Positions 42,754-51,917 of a stretch of DNA of 64,000 nt are shown in pieces. The DNA is taken from NCBI GenBank assembly GCA_937927515.1, contig CALBDO010000027.1, positions 1 through 64,000 on the forward strand, written 5' to 3'. The DNA is from Candidatus Kapaibacterium sp. (GTDB taxonomy: Bacteria; Bacteroidota; Ignavibacteria; Kapaibacteriales; UBA2268). Made by a program: the position numbers and the translations under genes. How positions within the stretch are numbered: the stretch's first letter is position 1; each line of letters opens with the position of its first letter. Under the pieces are notes generated by a model, which was not told where the DNA came from, did not search any database, and saw nothing but the letters and a program-made list of their open reading frames with translations.

Positions 42754-43755
42754 TTAAAGTGGTATATAAATTATAGCCAAATTTTCATTGACTTTTTCCG
42801 ATAGCAAGCCAGTGTAGTAGATTAGAAGTGGAGTGCCCTTTGGCTCTATTTTATTTTGAGAAGTGATATAATTCAAAACATCAATGATTTTAGCTTGTTC
42901 GTTCAAAGCACCAAAGTAAACAGAACGTAAGGCATGTTGCTTTGGAATTGTTCCAATCTTGATTCTTTCGCTTGGTTGTAGATTTTCGATGTTTGCCACT
43001 GGGAGGCATACCTCGAAATAAAATTTTTTGTTGTCAATAGATTTCAACGAGAGAATGCCGACAGCGGAATTACTCGACTTCTTGCTCTGATTAGCAAATT
43101 GGCGTAGCTCCAAAAGACAAGCGTTAATTTTTTGTGAAAGATTGGCTGAGTTGTTATTTATTGAATCCGAAATAAAAATTATTTTAGTTTCGGGTATTGT
43201 ATCATTAAAAAAAGCAAATTTGTTCTTGGCGATAGTTTCGGAGATTTCTTTTATATTTTTTAAATTTATTTCCAAGTCCTTTCCAATGACATCGTCGAGG
43301 AAAAAGCGAAACCATTTACCGAGAAACTGCAAATCGCCGTGCATACTCCAAGTTAGAAGAAGTTTATCACCTAAATGCATAAATTTCAGGTGGTTGGTCG
43401 ATTGAAATTCATATCCAAAACCAAGACTAAGTTTGATGGATTCGAATGGTTTAGCTTCGACACATTGAACAAATCCCTGTCCGATGTCTTTGTTCTTGCT
43501 GAACCAGGTGAATTTTGAGTTCAAATCTAAGATTTGTCCAAAATATGTTCGTGTTTGATTAGTGTCCAAGTGCCACCAAGTGTCCCAATATTTCCAATTT
43601 CGAAATTCGTTGATTAAATAAAATGGAATCGGTGGAGGAGCCTGAATTTCAATTTTTCGCTCTATGTGATATTCAGAAGGTAAAAAAACGGTAACTACCA
43701 AAAATAGTATGAAAAGACTAATAATTGCAATTATTAAGCCTTTGAAAACTTTCAT
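42754..43755 (-). CDS. Membrane-anchored SRPBCC (START-like) family protein with GyrI-like C-terminal part
   Basis: 333 residues from ATG 43755 (two GTG codons lie upstream). An N-terminal membrane segment (about 5-25) is followed by 'YHIERKIEIQAPPPIPFYLINEFRNW', the typical opening of SRPBCC/polyketide-cyclase-like proteins in Bacteroidota, then 'WSMHGDLQFLGKWFRFFLDDVIGKDLE'. The C-terminal third ('IPKQHALRSVYFGALNEQAKIIDVLNYI', 'IYIPL') resembles a GyrI-like small-molecule-binding domain, a common fusion. The ligand is unknown. It lies just downstream (18 nt) of a lipoprotein gene on the same strand. Confidence 0.75.
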   Translation of the reverse strand: MKVFKGLIIAIISLFILFLVVTVFLPSEYHIERKIEIQAPPPIPFYLINEFRNWKYWDTWWHLDTNQTRTYFGQILDLNSKFTWFSKNKDIGQGFVQCVEAKPFESIKLSLGFGYEFQSTNHLKFMHLGDKLLLTWSMHGDLQFLGKWFRFFLDDVIGKDLEINLKNIKEISETIAKNKFAFFNDTIPETKIIFISDSINNNSANLSQKINACLLELRQFANQSKKSSNSAVGILSLKSIDNKKFYFEVCLPVANIENLQPSERIKIGTIPKQHALRSVYFGALNEQAKIIDVLNYITSQNKIEPKGTPLLIYYTGLLSEKVNENLAIIYIPL

Positions 43756-43773
43756 CACCACATCGGTATATGC

Positions 43774-44274
43774 TTAAAATGAAATAGTTCCATTTGTAAC
43801 TTCGATTATCTCACCTGTGGTCTTTTCTTTTGCTCGGAAGTAAAAGGTGCCACGCACCGTGGTACCTTCGAGCATAGTGATGTCGACGGAACCAGAGTCG
43901 GAAAGGAATTGCTTTTTGTTGTTTCCTTCGACGATGTCAAATGTTCCTACTGCAAAATCTCCAGGTATAATTCCACTGGCGCTTGTGAATCGAAATTTGC
44001 CTACTTTCTCCACTCTATCTTCGAAGAAAATAAAAACACCTAACAAGTAAGATTTATTATTGATTTTCGTTGAAGTACCGAGGTTTAATACGAGTGCATT
44101 GCCAATTGTCGAAGTAGTGACTATTCCAGAGCCAGAGTATTCTAAATCGATTGCACCTTTGATTACTGCTGTGATGTTTGCCAAAGTGGGAATGTCTGTT
44201 GTATTTTTTTCTTCGCAAGAGTTGAAAATTAAAAACAGAAAAGTTATACTTAAAAAAAGGCAAAATTTTCTCAT
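43774..44274 (-). CDS. Hypothetical lipoprotein
   Basis: 166 residues. The signal peptide ends in IFNSC, a lipobox, followed by 'EEKNTTDIPTLANI', an acidic linker. The rest is beta-rich with many small residues ('IVTTSTIGNALVLNLGTSTK', 'GKFRFTSASGIIPGDFAVGTF') and ends 'GEIIEVTNGTISF', the outline of a DUF6252-like or similar beta-sandwich domain. I do not recognise a known family. It is likely tethered at the outer membrane. It is followed by the SRPBCC gene 18 nt downstream. Confidence 0.65.
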   Translation of the reverse strand: MRKFCLFLSITFLFLIFNSCEEKNTTDIPTLANITAVIKGAIDLEYSGSGIVTTSTIGNALVLNLGTSTKINNKSYLLGVFIFFEDRVEKVGKFRFTSASGIIPGDFAVGTFDIVEGNNKKQFLSDSGSVDITMLEGTTVRGTFYFRAKEKTTGEIIEVTNGTISF

Positions 44275-44447
44275 ACTCCCACCATAATAAAAATAAAATT
44301 AAGCAAATTTAATAATTTTCAAATTAATCCCACTAATTTAAGAATTAAAGGTAGTGGTCTGGATTTAAAATAAATCTTGTAATCTTTGTTAATTTAAAGT
44401 TTTAGTTTTCAGCTTATCAACCGCGAAAGATTAATTTAATTTAAAGT

Positions 44448-44455
44448 TAATTTTG
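44448..44455 (+). promoter_or_regulatory. -7 element TAATTTTG upstream of rlmN
   Basis: An exact TAATTTTG, 36 nt before the rlmN ATG at 44492, in the 217-nt divergent gap shared with the lipoprotein gene. Confidence 0.5.
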
Positions 44456-44491
44456 TTTTGGGCCCAAAGAGAAATGATAAATTATTGAACT

Positions 44492-45556
44492 ATGCAATGT
44501 ATTAAAGATTTGACTTTGGAGGAGATTACAAATTACGTAGTAGAGCTTGGCTATGAGAAATTTCGAGCCAGACAAATCTGGTATGCAATATATTCTCAGA
44601 GAATTAACGATTTTGAAAAGATTTCAACCTTGCCAAAGGAACTACGGTTACGTTTAAAAAAGGATTTTTATATCAACGCAATAGTTGATTGTAAAAAAGA
44701 ACAATCAATTGATGGCACTGTAAAGTTTCTCTTTCTACTTCGTAATGGTTCTGCCGTCGAGAGCGTTTATATTCCATGGGACAGAGGATTGAAAGAGCGT
44801 AAGACATTGTGCGTATCTTCGCAAGTTGGTTGCGCCCTAGGCTGTAGTTTTTGTGCTACTGGAAAATTGGGATTAAAGCGTAATCTCTCGGCTGGGGAGA
44901 TTATCGACCAGATATTTGAATGCGAGAAGCTTCTTGGTATTAAATTGACCAACATAGTCTTTATGGGAATGGGCGAGCCGTTGCAAAATTATAAGAATGT
45001 GGTTAATGCTTTGAAAATTCTTACCGACGAGGAAATTAAGTTATTCAGTCGTAAAAATATTACTGTTTCTACCTCTGGTATTGTACCCAAAATTTATGAA
45101 TTGGCAAATTTAGAAAGACCTGTGAAACTAGCAGTTTCATTGCACTCTACTTTCGATGTATTAAGGGAGAAATTAATGCCGATAGCTAAAAGATGGAGCT
45201 TGAAAGAGCTCCGCGATGCAGTTGTTTTTTACTATCGAAAGACGAAAATCCCGATAACATATGAATATATTCTCTTCGAAGGTTTAAACGATAATCAAGA
45301 TGAACTTCGCCGTCTGGTAAAATTCGCACGAACAGTTCCTTCAAAAGTTAATTTGATACCTTTCCATAGAATAGATTTTGTTAAATTAAACGATTTCGAG
45401 AGACAATTAAATCCAGCAAATAAGGAAAAAATCGAGGAGTTTAGGAATATGTTAAGGTCCGAAGGTATACGCTGTTTTGTTCGTTCTTCGAGCGGTTATG
45501 AGATTAATGGTGCTTGTGGTCAGCTTGCTTTTGCAAATATTAAACTAAACATTTGA
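44492..45556 (+). CDS. rlmN: 23S rRNA/tRNA adenine C2-methyltransferase RlmN
   Basis: 354 residues. The radical SAM motif is CALGCSFC with C114, C118 and C121 (CX3CX2C). 'NIVFMGMGEPLQNY' and 'KLAVSLHSTFDVLREKLMP' are conserved. The C-terminal 'SSGYEINGACGQLA' supplies the resolving/methyl-carrying cysteine (Cys342). It methylates A2503 of 23S rRNA and A37 of some tRNAs. N-terminal and total length are normal. The stop codon TGA is followed by the next gene at once (GTG 45557 or ATG 45560). Confidence 0.96.
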   Translation: MQCIKDLTLEEITNYVVELGYEKFRARQIWYAIYSQRINDFEKISTLPKELRLRLKKDFYINAIVDCKKEQSIDGTVKFLFLLRNGSAVESVYIPWDRGLKERKTLCVSSQVGCALGCSFCATGKLGLKRNLSAGEIIDQIFECEKLLGIKLTNIVFMGMGEPLQNYKNVVNALKILTDEEIKLFSRKNITVSTSGIVPKIYELANLERPVKLAVSLHSTFDVLREKLMPIAKRWSLKELRDAVVFYYRKTKIPITYEYILFEGLNDNQDELRRLVKFARTVPSKVNLIPFHRIDFVKLNDFERQLNPANKEKIEEFRNMLRSEGIRCFVRSSSGYEINGACGQLAFANIKLNI

Positions 45557-45559
45557 GTG

Positions 45560-46456
45560 ATGGTAAATCGAATTTTAATTTTTTTATGTGGTTTTCTGCT
45601 CTCGAATTTAGTACTTGCTAAAGAGCATCATAATTTCAAAGTAGGTGAGTGTTATGTTATTCGGCTTGTCAATGGGGACCTTTTGGAAGGCGAGGTGGTT
45701 TCTTACGTTGCTGACCTCGAGGGTGATGGTATTAAGTTTGAAACTGAAATAGGTACTGGAATGATTTATTATACTCAGATAATTGACGCGAGGGAATGCA
45801 ACAGATATTATCGAGGTAGTCATAAATATTTTCTTCTGCCAACGGCGATAGGTATTGGAAACAATCATTTTTTTGGCATACTTGAAATGTTTTTCTTGTA
45901 TGCTGGCTTTGGTGTCGATGATTATTTCTCTTTAATGGCTGGTCGGTCTTTTATTCCTTTTGCCTACTCAAATCAACAGATTTCTTTACTCAATTTCAAA
46001 GGTAGTCTTCCGAAGATAAAGTTTGAGGATATTTTAAAGGAATTGCAATTTGCACTTGGTGGCAATCTTGGCTTTGCAAATAATAGTAATAAATTCATAC
46101 ATATTTACGGTGTTGCGACTTCTATATTCTACAAATCGACCATTTCGTTTGCGCTTTTCTACAAATTTGGTAGTATCGATTACTACACTTTTCGCTACGG
46201 AATTAATGCCATCGACTTCTCTTATCCGAATGGTTCATTTGGGTTATCGTTTGGACTGGACACTCGCTTGCCACAGTACAAGGATGTGCACGTAATTGGT
46301 GAAATTTGGAACGTAGATATTGCCAGACCAACAAATTCTGCTTTCTTCTTGGGTATACGACTTTGTAATAGCAGTTTCATCGCCGATTTTGGGCTGTCTT
46401 TCTTTACCCAACCTTTTGTTGTACCTATTGTTAATTTTCAATGGATGCCTTTTTAG
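45560..46456 (+). CDS. Hypothetical exported beta-barrel-like protein
   Basis: 298 residues from ATG 45560, 3 nt after the rlmN stop (a GTG at 45557 is also possible). A signal peptide (1-20) is followed by a small beta domain ('VGECYVIRLVNGDLLEGEVVSY', about 25-80) and then many alternating strands ('GLSFGLDTRLPQYKDVHVIGEIW', 'FIADFGLSFFTQPFVVPIVNFQW'), with a Phe at the C-terminus, as expected for an outer-membrane barrel. No family was recognised. Its last 16 nt overlap kdsB, so it may lie in an rlmN-kdsB transcript. Confidence 0.65.
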   Translation: MVNRILIFLCGFLLSNLVLAKEHHNFKVGECYVIRLVNGDLLEGEVVSYVADLEGDGIKFETEIGTGMIYYTQIIDARECNRYYRGSHKYFLLPTAIGIGNNHFFGILEMFFLYAGFGVDDYFSLMAGRSFIPFAYSNQQISLLNFKGSLPKIKFEDILKELQFALGGNLGFANNSNKFIHIYGVATSIFYKSTISFALFYKFGSIDYYTFRYGINAIDFSYPNGSFGLSFGLDTRLPQYKDVHVIGEIWNVDIARPTNSAFFLGIRLCNSSFIADFGLSFFTQPFVVPIVNFQWMPF

Positions 46457-47223
46457 CCAAAGACGTGAGAAATTCAGTGGGTATAATTCCAGCAAGATTG
46501 GAATCAACTCGCCTTCCGAGAAAACTTTTGCTCGATTTGGAAGGTAAACCCGTTCTGCAATGGACCCTCGAAGGAGTCTCTACTTCAAAATATTTGAGGG
46601 AGATAATTGTTGCAACGGACTCGGATGAAGTTGCTAATCTTTGCATTTCATTAGGCTTTGATTACATCCTAACTCCGAAAAATTTTGAATCTGGCACCGC
46701 GAGAGTGCTTTGGGCGTATCAAACTCTTGGGAATAATTTTGACTATATTGTTAACATTCAAGGTGACGAACCATTTATCAAAGGCGAGATTGTGGACAAT
46801 TTGCTAATTAAAACTTTTCAAAGCAATGCCTTGATTTCTACTCTTGTGTGCGAGATAAAAAATAATCAAGAAATATTTGAGCCTTCGACTGTAAAGGTAG
46901 TAACAAATCAGGATGGATTTGCGTTATATTTCAGCCGAGCTCCAATACCATTCGTTCGAGATTATGTCCAAGACGCCTGGCACGAGATTGCGACCTTCTA
47001 CAAGCATATTGGAATTTATTGTTTTGCTAGTGAAATTGTTCAAAAATTGGCAAAGATGCGCCCCGGCAAATTGGAAAAAGCAGAGAAATTAGAGCAACTT
47101 CGTTGGATGGAAAACGCTGTTTCTATTCTTTGTGTTGAAACAAACGAGACCCTATTGAGTATTGATACGTCTAATGATATGGAAAAGGCAAGGGAGGTTA
47201 TTCGTTCTCTTTTCTCGAAATAA
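46441..47223 (+). CDS. kdsB: 3-deoxy-manno-octulosonate cytidylyltransferase
   Basis: 260 residues. 'VGIIPARLESTRLPRKLL' is the nucleotide-binding signature. 'IVATDSDEVANLC', 'GTARVLWAYQTL', 'NIQGDEPFI' and 'KHIGIYCFASEIV' are the other conserved blocks. It activates Kdo with CTP for addition to lipid A, so the cell makes Kdo-containing LPS. The start overlaps the preceding gene by 16 nt. The 3' end overlaps the convergent GT9 gene by 26 bp. Confidence 0.95.
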   Translation: MDAFLAKDVRNSVGIIPARLESTRLPRKLLLDLEGKPVLQWTLEGVSTSKYLREIIVATDSDEVANLCISLGFDYILTPKNFESGTARVLWAYQTLGNNFDYIVNIQGDEPFIKGEIVDNLLIKTFQSNALISTLVCEIKNNQEIFEPSTVKVVTNQDGFALYFSRAPIPFVRDYVQDAWHEIATFYKHIGIYCFASEIVQKLAKMRPGKLEKAEKLEQLRWMENAVSILCVETNETLLSIDTSNDMEKAREVIRSLFSK

Positions 47224-48223
47224 CACTCAAAAGCTCTTTAAAAACTTCTTGGGGCTGGATTAGGTCCATATTGTCTATATCTTCTGGTTTGATACCTTTT
47301 GGGGAAATTGTAGTTGAGTACGGGCCTATAGGTCCCCAACGTTTTGCAGATAAATGTGGTGTATTGGGAAAAAGGCCAACAGTAGGTATCTCGAGGACCG
47401 ACCCAATGTGCAGTATTCCGGTAGAATTTGCAACTAACCCTTTTGACAAAGAAATTAGTGCGATGATTTCGTATAGATTTAGTCTTCCAGTTAAATTTTT
47501 TATGCTGGAAGAGTAATCTTGTACTATTTGATTTAAGCTTGCTTCTTGGGGGGTTCCAGTCAAAACGACGTCATAACCAGCACGGACTAAAATCTCTGCA
47601 AGTTCCCCAAATTTGTATGCTTGCCAAGTTATGCTCGAGCCTTTACTCCCCGGGTGCAATATGATGAACCCTCGTTTCTGGATATTTAATGTTTCTAAAA
47701 GACTTTCTATTTTCATAAGTGCTTCGGGCTCGACATTGATTTTCACATATTTCAATTCCAAAGTCTTTTGAAAAAAGATTTCAACCATCCTCAGGTTGTA
47801 TTTAGCCTCGTTAAACAACGAGACCTTCCTATGGTCTTTTATCCTGTGGGTAAATAAAAATGAATACCAACGATAGGCAGAACCAATTCGTATAGGGATA
47901 TTGGTTTTGAATGCGTAATACACTTCTTCGAACCTGGGTCTTGGAAAAAAGACAACCTGGGGTCGAAAGTTCTTGTAGATTTTTTTAAAATCTTTGTTGT
48001 AATCATCTACGAAAATCACTTCGTCGATATATTCACATTTATATAAGAGGGGTTCGACATATCGCCTTGCAACCAAAGATAATTTACACTTAGGTAGGAC
48101 TTCTTTTATTCCACGACACATTGGAAGAGTGAGTATCATATCCCCAAGTCTATCTGTTCTAACAATACTTACGGAATGAATTTCCTCGTAATCAGTCTTG
48201 TTTTTCATAATTTGCATTTTCAT
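47198..48223 (-). CDS. Glycosyltransferase family 9 (heptosyltransferase-like)
   Basis: 341 residues. 'SIVRTDRLGDMILTLPMCRGIKEVLP' at the N-terminus, 'FIILHPGSKGSSITWQAYKFGELAEILV' in the centre and 'ISLSKGLVANSTGILHIGSVLEIPTVGLF' toward the end are the GT9 pattern of LPS core heptosyltransferases (WaaF/WaaC). The acceptor cannot be fixed. It fits the same LPS pathway as kdsB, which it meets tail to tail with 26 bp of shared coding sequence. Divergent from the L,D-transpeptidase gene with only 22 nt between starts. Confidence 0.88.
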   Translation of the reverse strand: MKMQIMKNKTDYEEIHSVSIVRTDRLGDMILTLPMCRGIKEVLPKCKLSLVARRYVEPLLYKCEYIDEVIFVDDYNKDFKKIYKNFRPQVVFFPRPRFEEVYYAFKTNIPIRIGSAYRWYSFLFTHRIKDHRKVSLFNEAKYNLRMVEIFFQKTLELKYVKINVEPEALMKIESLLETLNIQKRGFIILHPGSKGSSITWQAYKFGELAEILVRAGYDVVLTGTPQEASLNQIVQDYSSSIKNLTGRLNLYEIIALISLSKGLVANSTGILHIGSVLEIPTVGLFPNTPHLSAKRWGPIGPYSTTISPKGIKPEDIDNMDLIQPQEVFKELLSVISRKENE

Positions 48224-48245
48224 AAAAAAAGAATTTGCAAATTAA

Positions 48246-49148
48246 GTGTTTGTACAGGGATATAAAAACAATAAATTTTGGTTGCTTTTTCCAGCATTGG
48301 TCTGTCTTTTTTTTGCAAGTAGAATTTTTCCCGACCAGCATAGCAAAATTTTTCGTACTTATTCACTTAAATTTTACACTTGTCTATATGGCGATGTTGA
48401 ATTTTACTTTATTCCGTTAAAAGATACAATTTATTACACTGGTGAGGACTTCATTGAGATTGACTTAAAAAATCAATTGGCTTTTCACGTAACTCGGAGC
48501 GGAGTTGTGGATACGATAAAAATCTCATCGGGAAACAAATACCTGAGTCGAGCAATAGAAACACCAAGAGGTCTGTTTGCTGTTCAGAATAAAGCACCGA
48601 TACAAATATCACGCCAATTTGAAAATACTGAAATGTTGAATTGGATTGGATTTAATGGAAACATAGGATTCCACGGTCTGAAGAAAACTGGGTACTACAG
48701 TAGTTTGGGTCGCCGTCCAACTTCTCACGGCTGTGTTCGAATGTCGAACGAGGACGGTGTACGCTGGTATAATAAAATTCGAATCGGCACACCAGTTTTG
48801 GTTTATAAAACAACGCCATTGCGTATAATCAAGTTCGACAATTTATCAAGATTCAACCCAAATACGGATATCCTCATCCGAAATGGGAATAAGTTTTATT
48901 ATTCGCTGTTGAACCAAAGGTTGAGTAATTTACTCAATGGTGAACATTATCGAAAAAACTTAGGAAAAGTTTTTCTTGCCCCAAAAGTCAAGTTAATCAA
49001 TCCCGCTATTACTGTTGATACAGATGCTATTATACCTTTTCAAAAAGCGAGTTTGACTCGAAAAATAAGCAATGTAGAAGAATCTATCTCTACTGCTGTT
49101 GTTCAAGATTATCTGAATATTTCGGATACTTGTGTAATAATTAATTAA
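48246..49148 (+). CDS. L,D-transpeptidase (YkuD domain) with N-terminal membrane anchor
   Basis: 300 residues from GTG 48246; the start is uncertain because no Shine-Dalgarno is seen. A hydrophobic segment (about 11-27) anchors it in the inner membrane or acts as a signal. The YkuD catalytic domain begins at 'LKNQLAFHVTRSGVVDTIKISSG' and contains 'NIGFHGLKKTGYYSSLGRRPTSHGCVRMSNEDGV', that is, the His and the SHGCVRM cysteine nucleophile. A 140-residue C-terminal tail has no recognised domain. The enzyme makes 3-3 cross-links in peptidoglycan or attaches proteins to it. Confidence 0.9.
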   Translation: MFVQGYKNNKFWLLFPALVCLFFASRIFPDQHSKIFRTYSLKFYTCLYGDVEFYFIPLKDTIYYTGEDFIEIDLKNQLAFHVTRSGVVDTIKISSGNKYLSRAIETPRGLFAVQNKAPIQISRQFENTEMLNWIGFNGNIGFHGLKKTGYYSSLGRRPTSHGCVRMSNEDGVRWYNKIRIGTPVLVYKTTPLRIIKFDNLSRFNPNTDILIRNGNKFYYSLLNQRLSNLLNGEHYRKNLGKVFLAPKVKLINPAITVDTDAIIPFQKASLTRKISNVEESISTAVVQDYLNISDTCVIIN

Positions 49149-49150
49149 AA

Positions 49151-50749
49151 TTAGTAGACCAGAAAAGGTATGCCAAAATTATACTCATCAATGTAAATGA
49201 AGTAAATACCAGGATTAAAATTACTCGTCGAAACACATATATGCCGTTGATTTGTGAAGGATACGTTTAAAATTTCTTGCCCAAGCAAATTCGAGATTTT
49301 AATCGTGGCTCTTGGTGGCAATTCAGATGATAAGTCAATATAAATTCCATTCGATGTTGTTCTAACTGTGATTTTTCTGCTTTTTTCGCACGTTTCTACA
49401 GAGCTTATGAAATTCAAGTTTCGAGAAGTTAAATTTGGGTTCGAGGTCGTGAATTCTACCTCTGATATAATTAAAATACTGCTTGTGTCGACAGTAATAT
49501 CTGGATTTTTAATATTTGGGTGGATATTGAAGGGCTTGCTGGTAAGGATGAAATCCCTTGTTTGGACTTCTCCTGGTGGAAGGGAAAGAGATTCGTCGGT
49601 AGAAATCAACAAGATATCGGAATTGCCATTACTGAATGAATAAGAATAACCCCCTGCAAGAATAGAGTTTATACGGTAAGGAGTTATAGCATAACCAAGT
49701 TCGTTATCTATACCACCAAATAGTTTCCCATTAATGAATTCTCCATCGTAATTAAAAATAGCAACCAACATATCACTAATCCAGGACGTTTTTGGATGTG
49801 CATTACCAATTGTCAAAATTTTGTTTGGTTCGAGTTTGCACGAGCTGATAAGAGAAGTTTCGAAATTATCTGGATAGTTTAGCCCCCAAAGGAAATTCCC
49901 GTCGTTATCCATTGCGATTACGAAAATATCTTTGCTACTGTCTGGAGAAAAAGAGTCCGAAGTTCCTATTATAAGATAAGTTCCGTTGTTGTTAACAATG
50001 TTAACTGGATTTTCATATCGAGGACCTGCAATGGATTTTTTCCAGATAATATTTCCATTTGTGTCGATTTTAGCGACTAAAATGTCGAATTGTGTTTGCT
50101 CCGAGGAAGTCAAACCAACAAAAATGTAATTACCGTCAGTGGATTTTATAATGTCCCTAATACCTTCGTAGTTTTCTGTACCATAATGTTTTTGCCAGAT
50201 AATATTACCTTTGGAATCTGTTTTGAAAATAAGAGCGTCGTGGCTTTTACCGGCTCCCAAGTATGACCAGCCTCCAACAATAAATCCGCCATCATCAGTA
50301 GGGATTAGTGTGGCAATTGCATTGTCGTCGAAGGTGCCATAAGCCTTTTGCCAAATGATATTACCATTTTGGTCGACTTTTAAGAGAAAGATATCTGTAC
50401 TACCAGCGCCAAAAGAGCGGGTGTGCCCACCAACAATAATATTGTAATCAATACAACGAGCAAGTACTTGTGCATAGTCGAGTTCAGAGCCACCAATAGA
50501 AAACTGCCAGAGAATATCTCCATTTTGGTTTATTCGCATAAGTAAGATGTTTTCGCCAAAGGTTACATCAGCATTAGTCCAACCCCCAAGAATCATATCG
50601 CCGTCTGGCAAAGGTAGCAAGTAGTGGAGTACGTCGCTTCGAGGTTCTTCATACAATTTTGCCCAGTTGTTGTAGTTGGTCTGAGCAAATGTTTGGAAAA
50701 TTGTGGAGAGAAAAATTCCTAGTATCGAAATGATAAGCAGTCTAAGCAT
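49151..50749 (-). CDS. Secreted T9SS protein with repeated propeller-like units
   Basis: 532 residues. A signal peptide (1-22) is followed by at least five repeats of about 50 residues of the form 'D-NG(N/D)IIWQK-YG... TDDGGFIVGG', which build a beta-propeller-like fold. Residues about 395-450 are a linker, and the last 75 ('ISNLLGQEILNVSF', 'FNPGIYFIYIDEY') are a T9SS sorting domain. It is likely a surface or secreted protein with no catalytic motif. ATG 50749 lies downstream of AGGATTT. It is an isolated minus-strand gene upstream of which tRNA-Leu starts on the other strand. Confidence 0.85.
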   Translation of the reverse strand: MLRLLIISILGIFLSTIFQTFAQTNYNNWAKLYEEPRSDVLHYLLPLPDGDMILGGWTNADVTFGENILLMRINQNGDILWQFSIGGSELDYAQVLARCIDYNIIVGGHTRSFGAGSTDIFLLKVDQNGNIIWQKAYGTFDDNAIATLIPTDDGGFIVGGWSYLGAGKSHDALIFKTDSKGNIIWQKHYGTENYEGIRDIIKSTDGNYIFVGLTSSEQTQFDILVAKIDTNGNIIWKKSIAGPRYENPVNIVNNNGTYLIIGTSDSFSPDSSKDIFVIAMDNDGNFLWGLNYPDNFETSLISSCKLEPNKILTIGNAHPKTSWISDMLVAIFNYDGEFINGKLFGGIDNELGYAITPYRINSILAGGYSYSFSNGNSDILLISTDESLSLPPGEVQTRDFILTSKPFNIHPNIKNPDITVDTSSILIISEVEFTTSNPNLTSRNLNFISSVETCEKSRKITVRTTSNGIYIDLSSELPPRATIKISNLLGQEILNVSFTNQRHICVSTSNFNPGIYFIYIDEYNFGIPFLVY

Positions 50750-50837
50750 TGTTAAATCCTCCGAAATTACTTGGCTAAATTATTAAAAAATAATGAGAAA
50801 AAAAATTTAAATATGTAAAACTTTACCATTTTTTTAT

Positions 50838-50845
50838 TAATTTTG
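50838..50845 (+). promoter_or_regulatory. -7 element TAATTTTG of tRNA-Leu
   Basis: An exact TAATTTTG ending 20 nt before the tRNA. As the only element upstream of an RNA gene that must have its own promoter, it is the best support that this box is a promoter. Confidence 0.65.
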
Positions 50846-50865
50846 TAATCCTAAAGTATATAAGA

Positions 50866-50949
50866 GCGGAAGTGGCGGAATTGGCAGACGCACCATCTTG
50901 AGGGGGTGGCGCCCGGTAGGGCGTGCGGGTTCAAGTCCCGCCTTCCGCA
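50866..50949 (+). tRNA. tRNA-Leu (anticodon GAG)
   Basis: 84 nt with acceptor GCGGAAG/CTTCCGC and a D arm with GGCGGAATTGGCAGACGC. The anticodon stem is CCATC/GGTGG with loop TTGAGGG, giving anticodon GAG. A long variable arm is typical of class II tRNAs, and the T arm carries GGTTCAAGTCC. The discriminator is A. The CCA end is not encoded. Confidence 0.96.
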
Positions 50950-51086
50950 CTTTACGTTTGTTACCCTGCTGTTGTTTATAACTTTTTGGGCTGATGCATT
51001 TGTTCATCCGTACTCTTACAAATCATAATTCAGAAATCAAATGAGGGTTTCTCCCTCGACTATATGTAAAACATTTGGAGGTTCCA

Positions 51087-51803
51087 ATGGATGAACAAAT
51101 CCAACAAACTGGCGAAAGCCAAGACATTTCATATCCTTCTTATGATTTGAGCGTCGGTTCAATAATAGCAAATGGATTTTCGCTCGGCTTTAAACATCTA
51201 TTTGTATTAATCCTCAGCGTTATTCTCTGGGCAATAACTTTTTGGATACCCTACATTAATGTTGGGACGACTATAGGTCTCTATGGGATTGTAATTAAGA
51301 TGGCAAGAGGCGAGAACTTTGGTGCTGGAGAAATATTTAATAAAGAATATCGTGCAATTATGCCAGAATTTTTAATTCTCTACGCATTATATAGCGTCGC
51401 TGTTTATTTGGCTTATGTGTTTCTGATTATCCCCGGTATTGTCCTATCAATTGCCTTGGGGTATTCCTTCTACTTTATGATAGACAAAAAATTAGGCATT
51501 TTGGAAGCGCTTTCTGCATCAAACAAAACTACGAACGGTAACAAATGGGAAATTTTTGGTGCAATATTTATTTTATATCTCATTTTACTGGTTCTCATTT
51601 TGATTATTTGGCTTATTTTCCGCTCCGAACCAGAAGGATTATTAGATTACGGTTTATCCCAAGGACTCTTCGGACTTGGTACTCCAAATGCTTTAGGTAT
51701 TTTGTTGATTATCGTAGTTTGTATTATTATGTATTGTGTAATTTATGGGGCTATGGCGTATACCTATCGTGAACTTTCGAAGAAATATGAAGCACTTGCT
51801 TAG
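51087..51803 (+). CDS. Hypothetical integral membrane protein
   Basis: 238 residues from ATG 51087, with GGAGG about 6 nt upstream (the TTG at 51075 overlaps the ribosome site). Five or six hydrophobic segments are seen (about 33-55, 95-125, 145-170 and 195-225). 'FILYALYSVAVYLAYVFLIIPGIVLSIALGYSFYFMIDKK' with 'LGILEALSASNKTTNGNKWEIFG' is the pattern of DUF975-like / 'glycerophosphoryl diester phosphodiesterase membrane domain' proteins of unknown function. A terminator follows at 51871. Confidence 0.7.
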   Translation: MDEQIQQTGESQDISYPSYDLSVGSIIANGFSLGFKHLFVLILSVILWAITFWIPYINVGTTIGLYGIVIKMARGENFGAGEIFNKEYRAIMPEFLILYALYSVAVYLAYVFLIIPGIVLSIALGYSFYFMIDKKLGILEALSASNKTTNGNKWEIFGAIFILYLILLVLILIIWLIFRSEPEGLLDYGLSQGLFGLGTPNALGILLIIVVCIIMYCVIYGAMAYTYRELSKKYEALA

Positions 51804-51870
51804 AATCTAAATTTATTTTCTCTTTTGATTTAAGAACATTTGTAAATTTTAACTTTTATTAGGTAATTTT

Positions 51871-51903
51871 GGATTGGCACACAATTTGTGTCAATCCTTT
51901 TTT
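51871..51903 (+). terminator. Intrinsic terminator upstream of TPR-like gene
   Basis: GGATTGGCACA (51871-51881) pairs with TGTGTCAATCC (51887-51897; one G-T pair) around 5 nt, followed by a T run to 51903. It ends the membrane-protein transcript 14 nt before the next start codon, so the next gene would need read-through or its own internal promoter. Confidence 0.75.
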
Positions 51904-51917
51904 ATTTTGAGGTGTTT

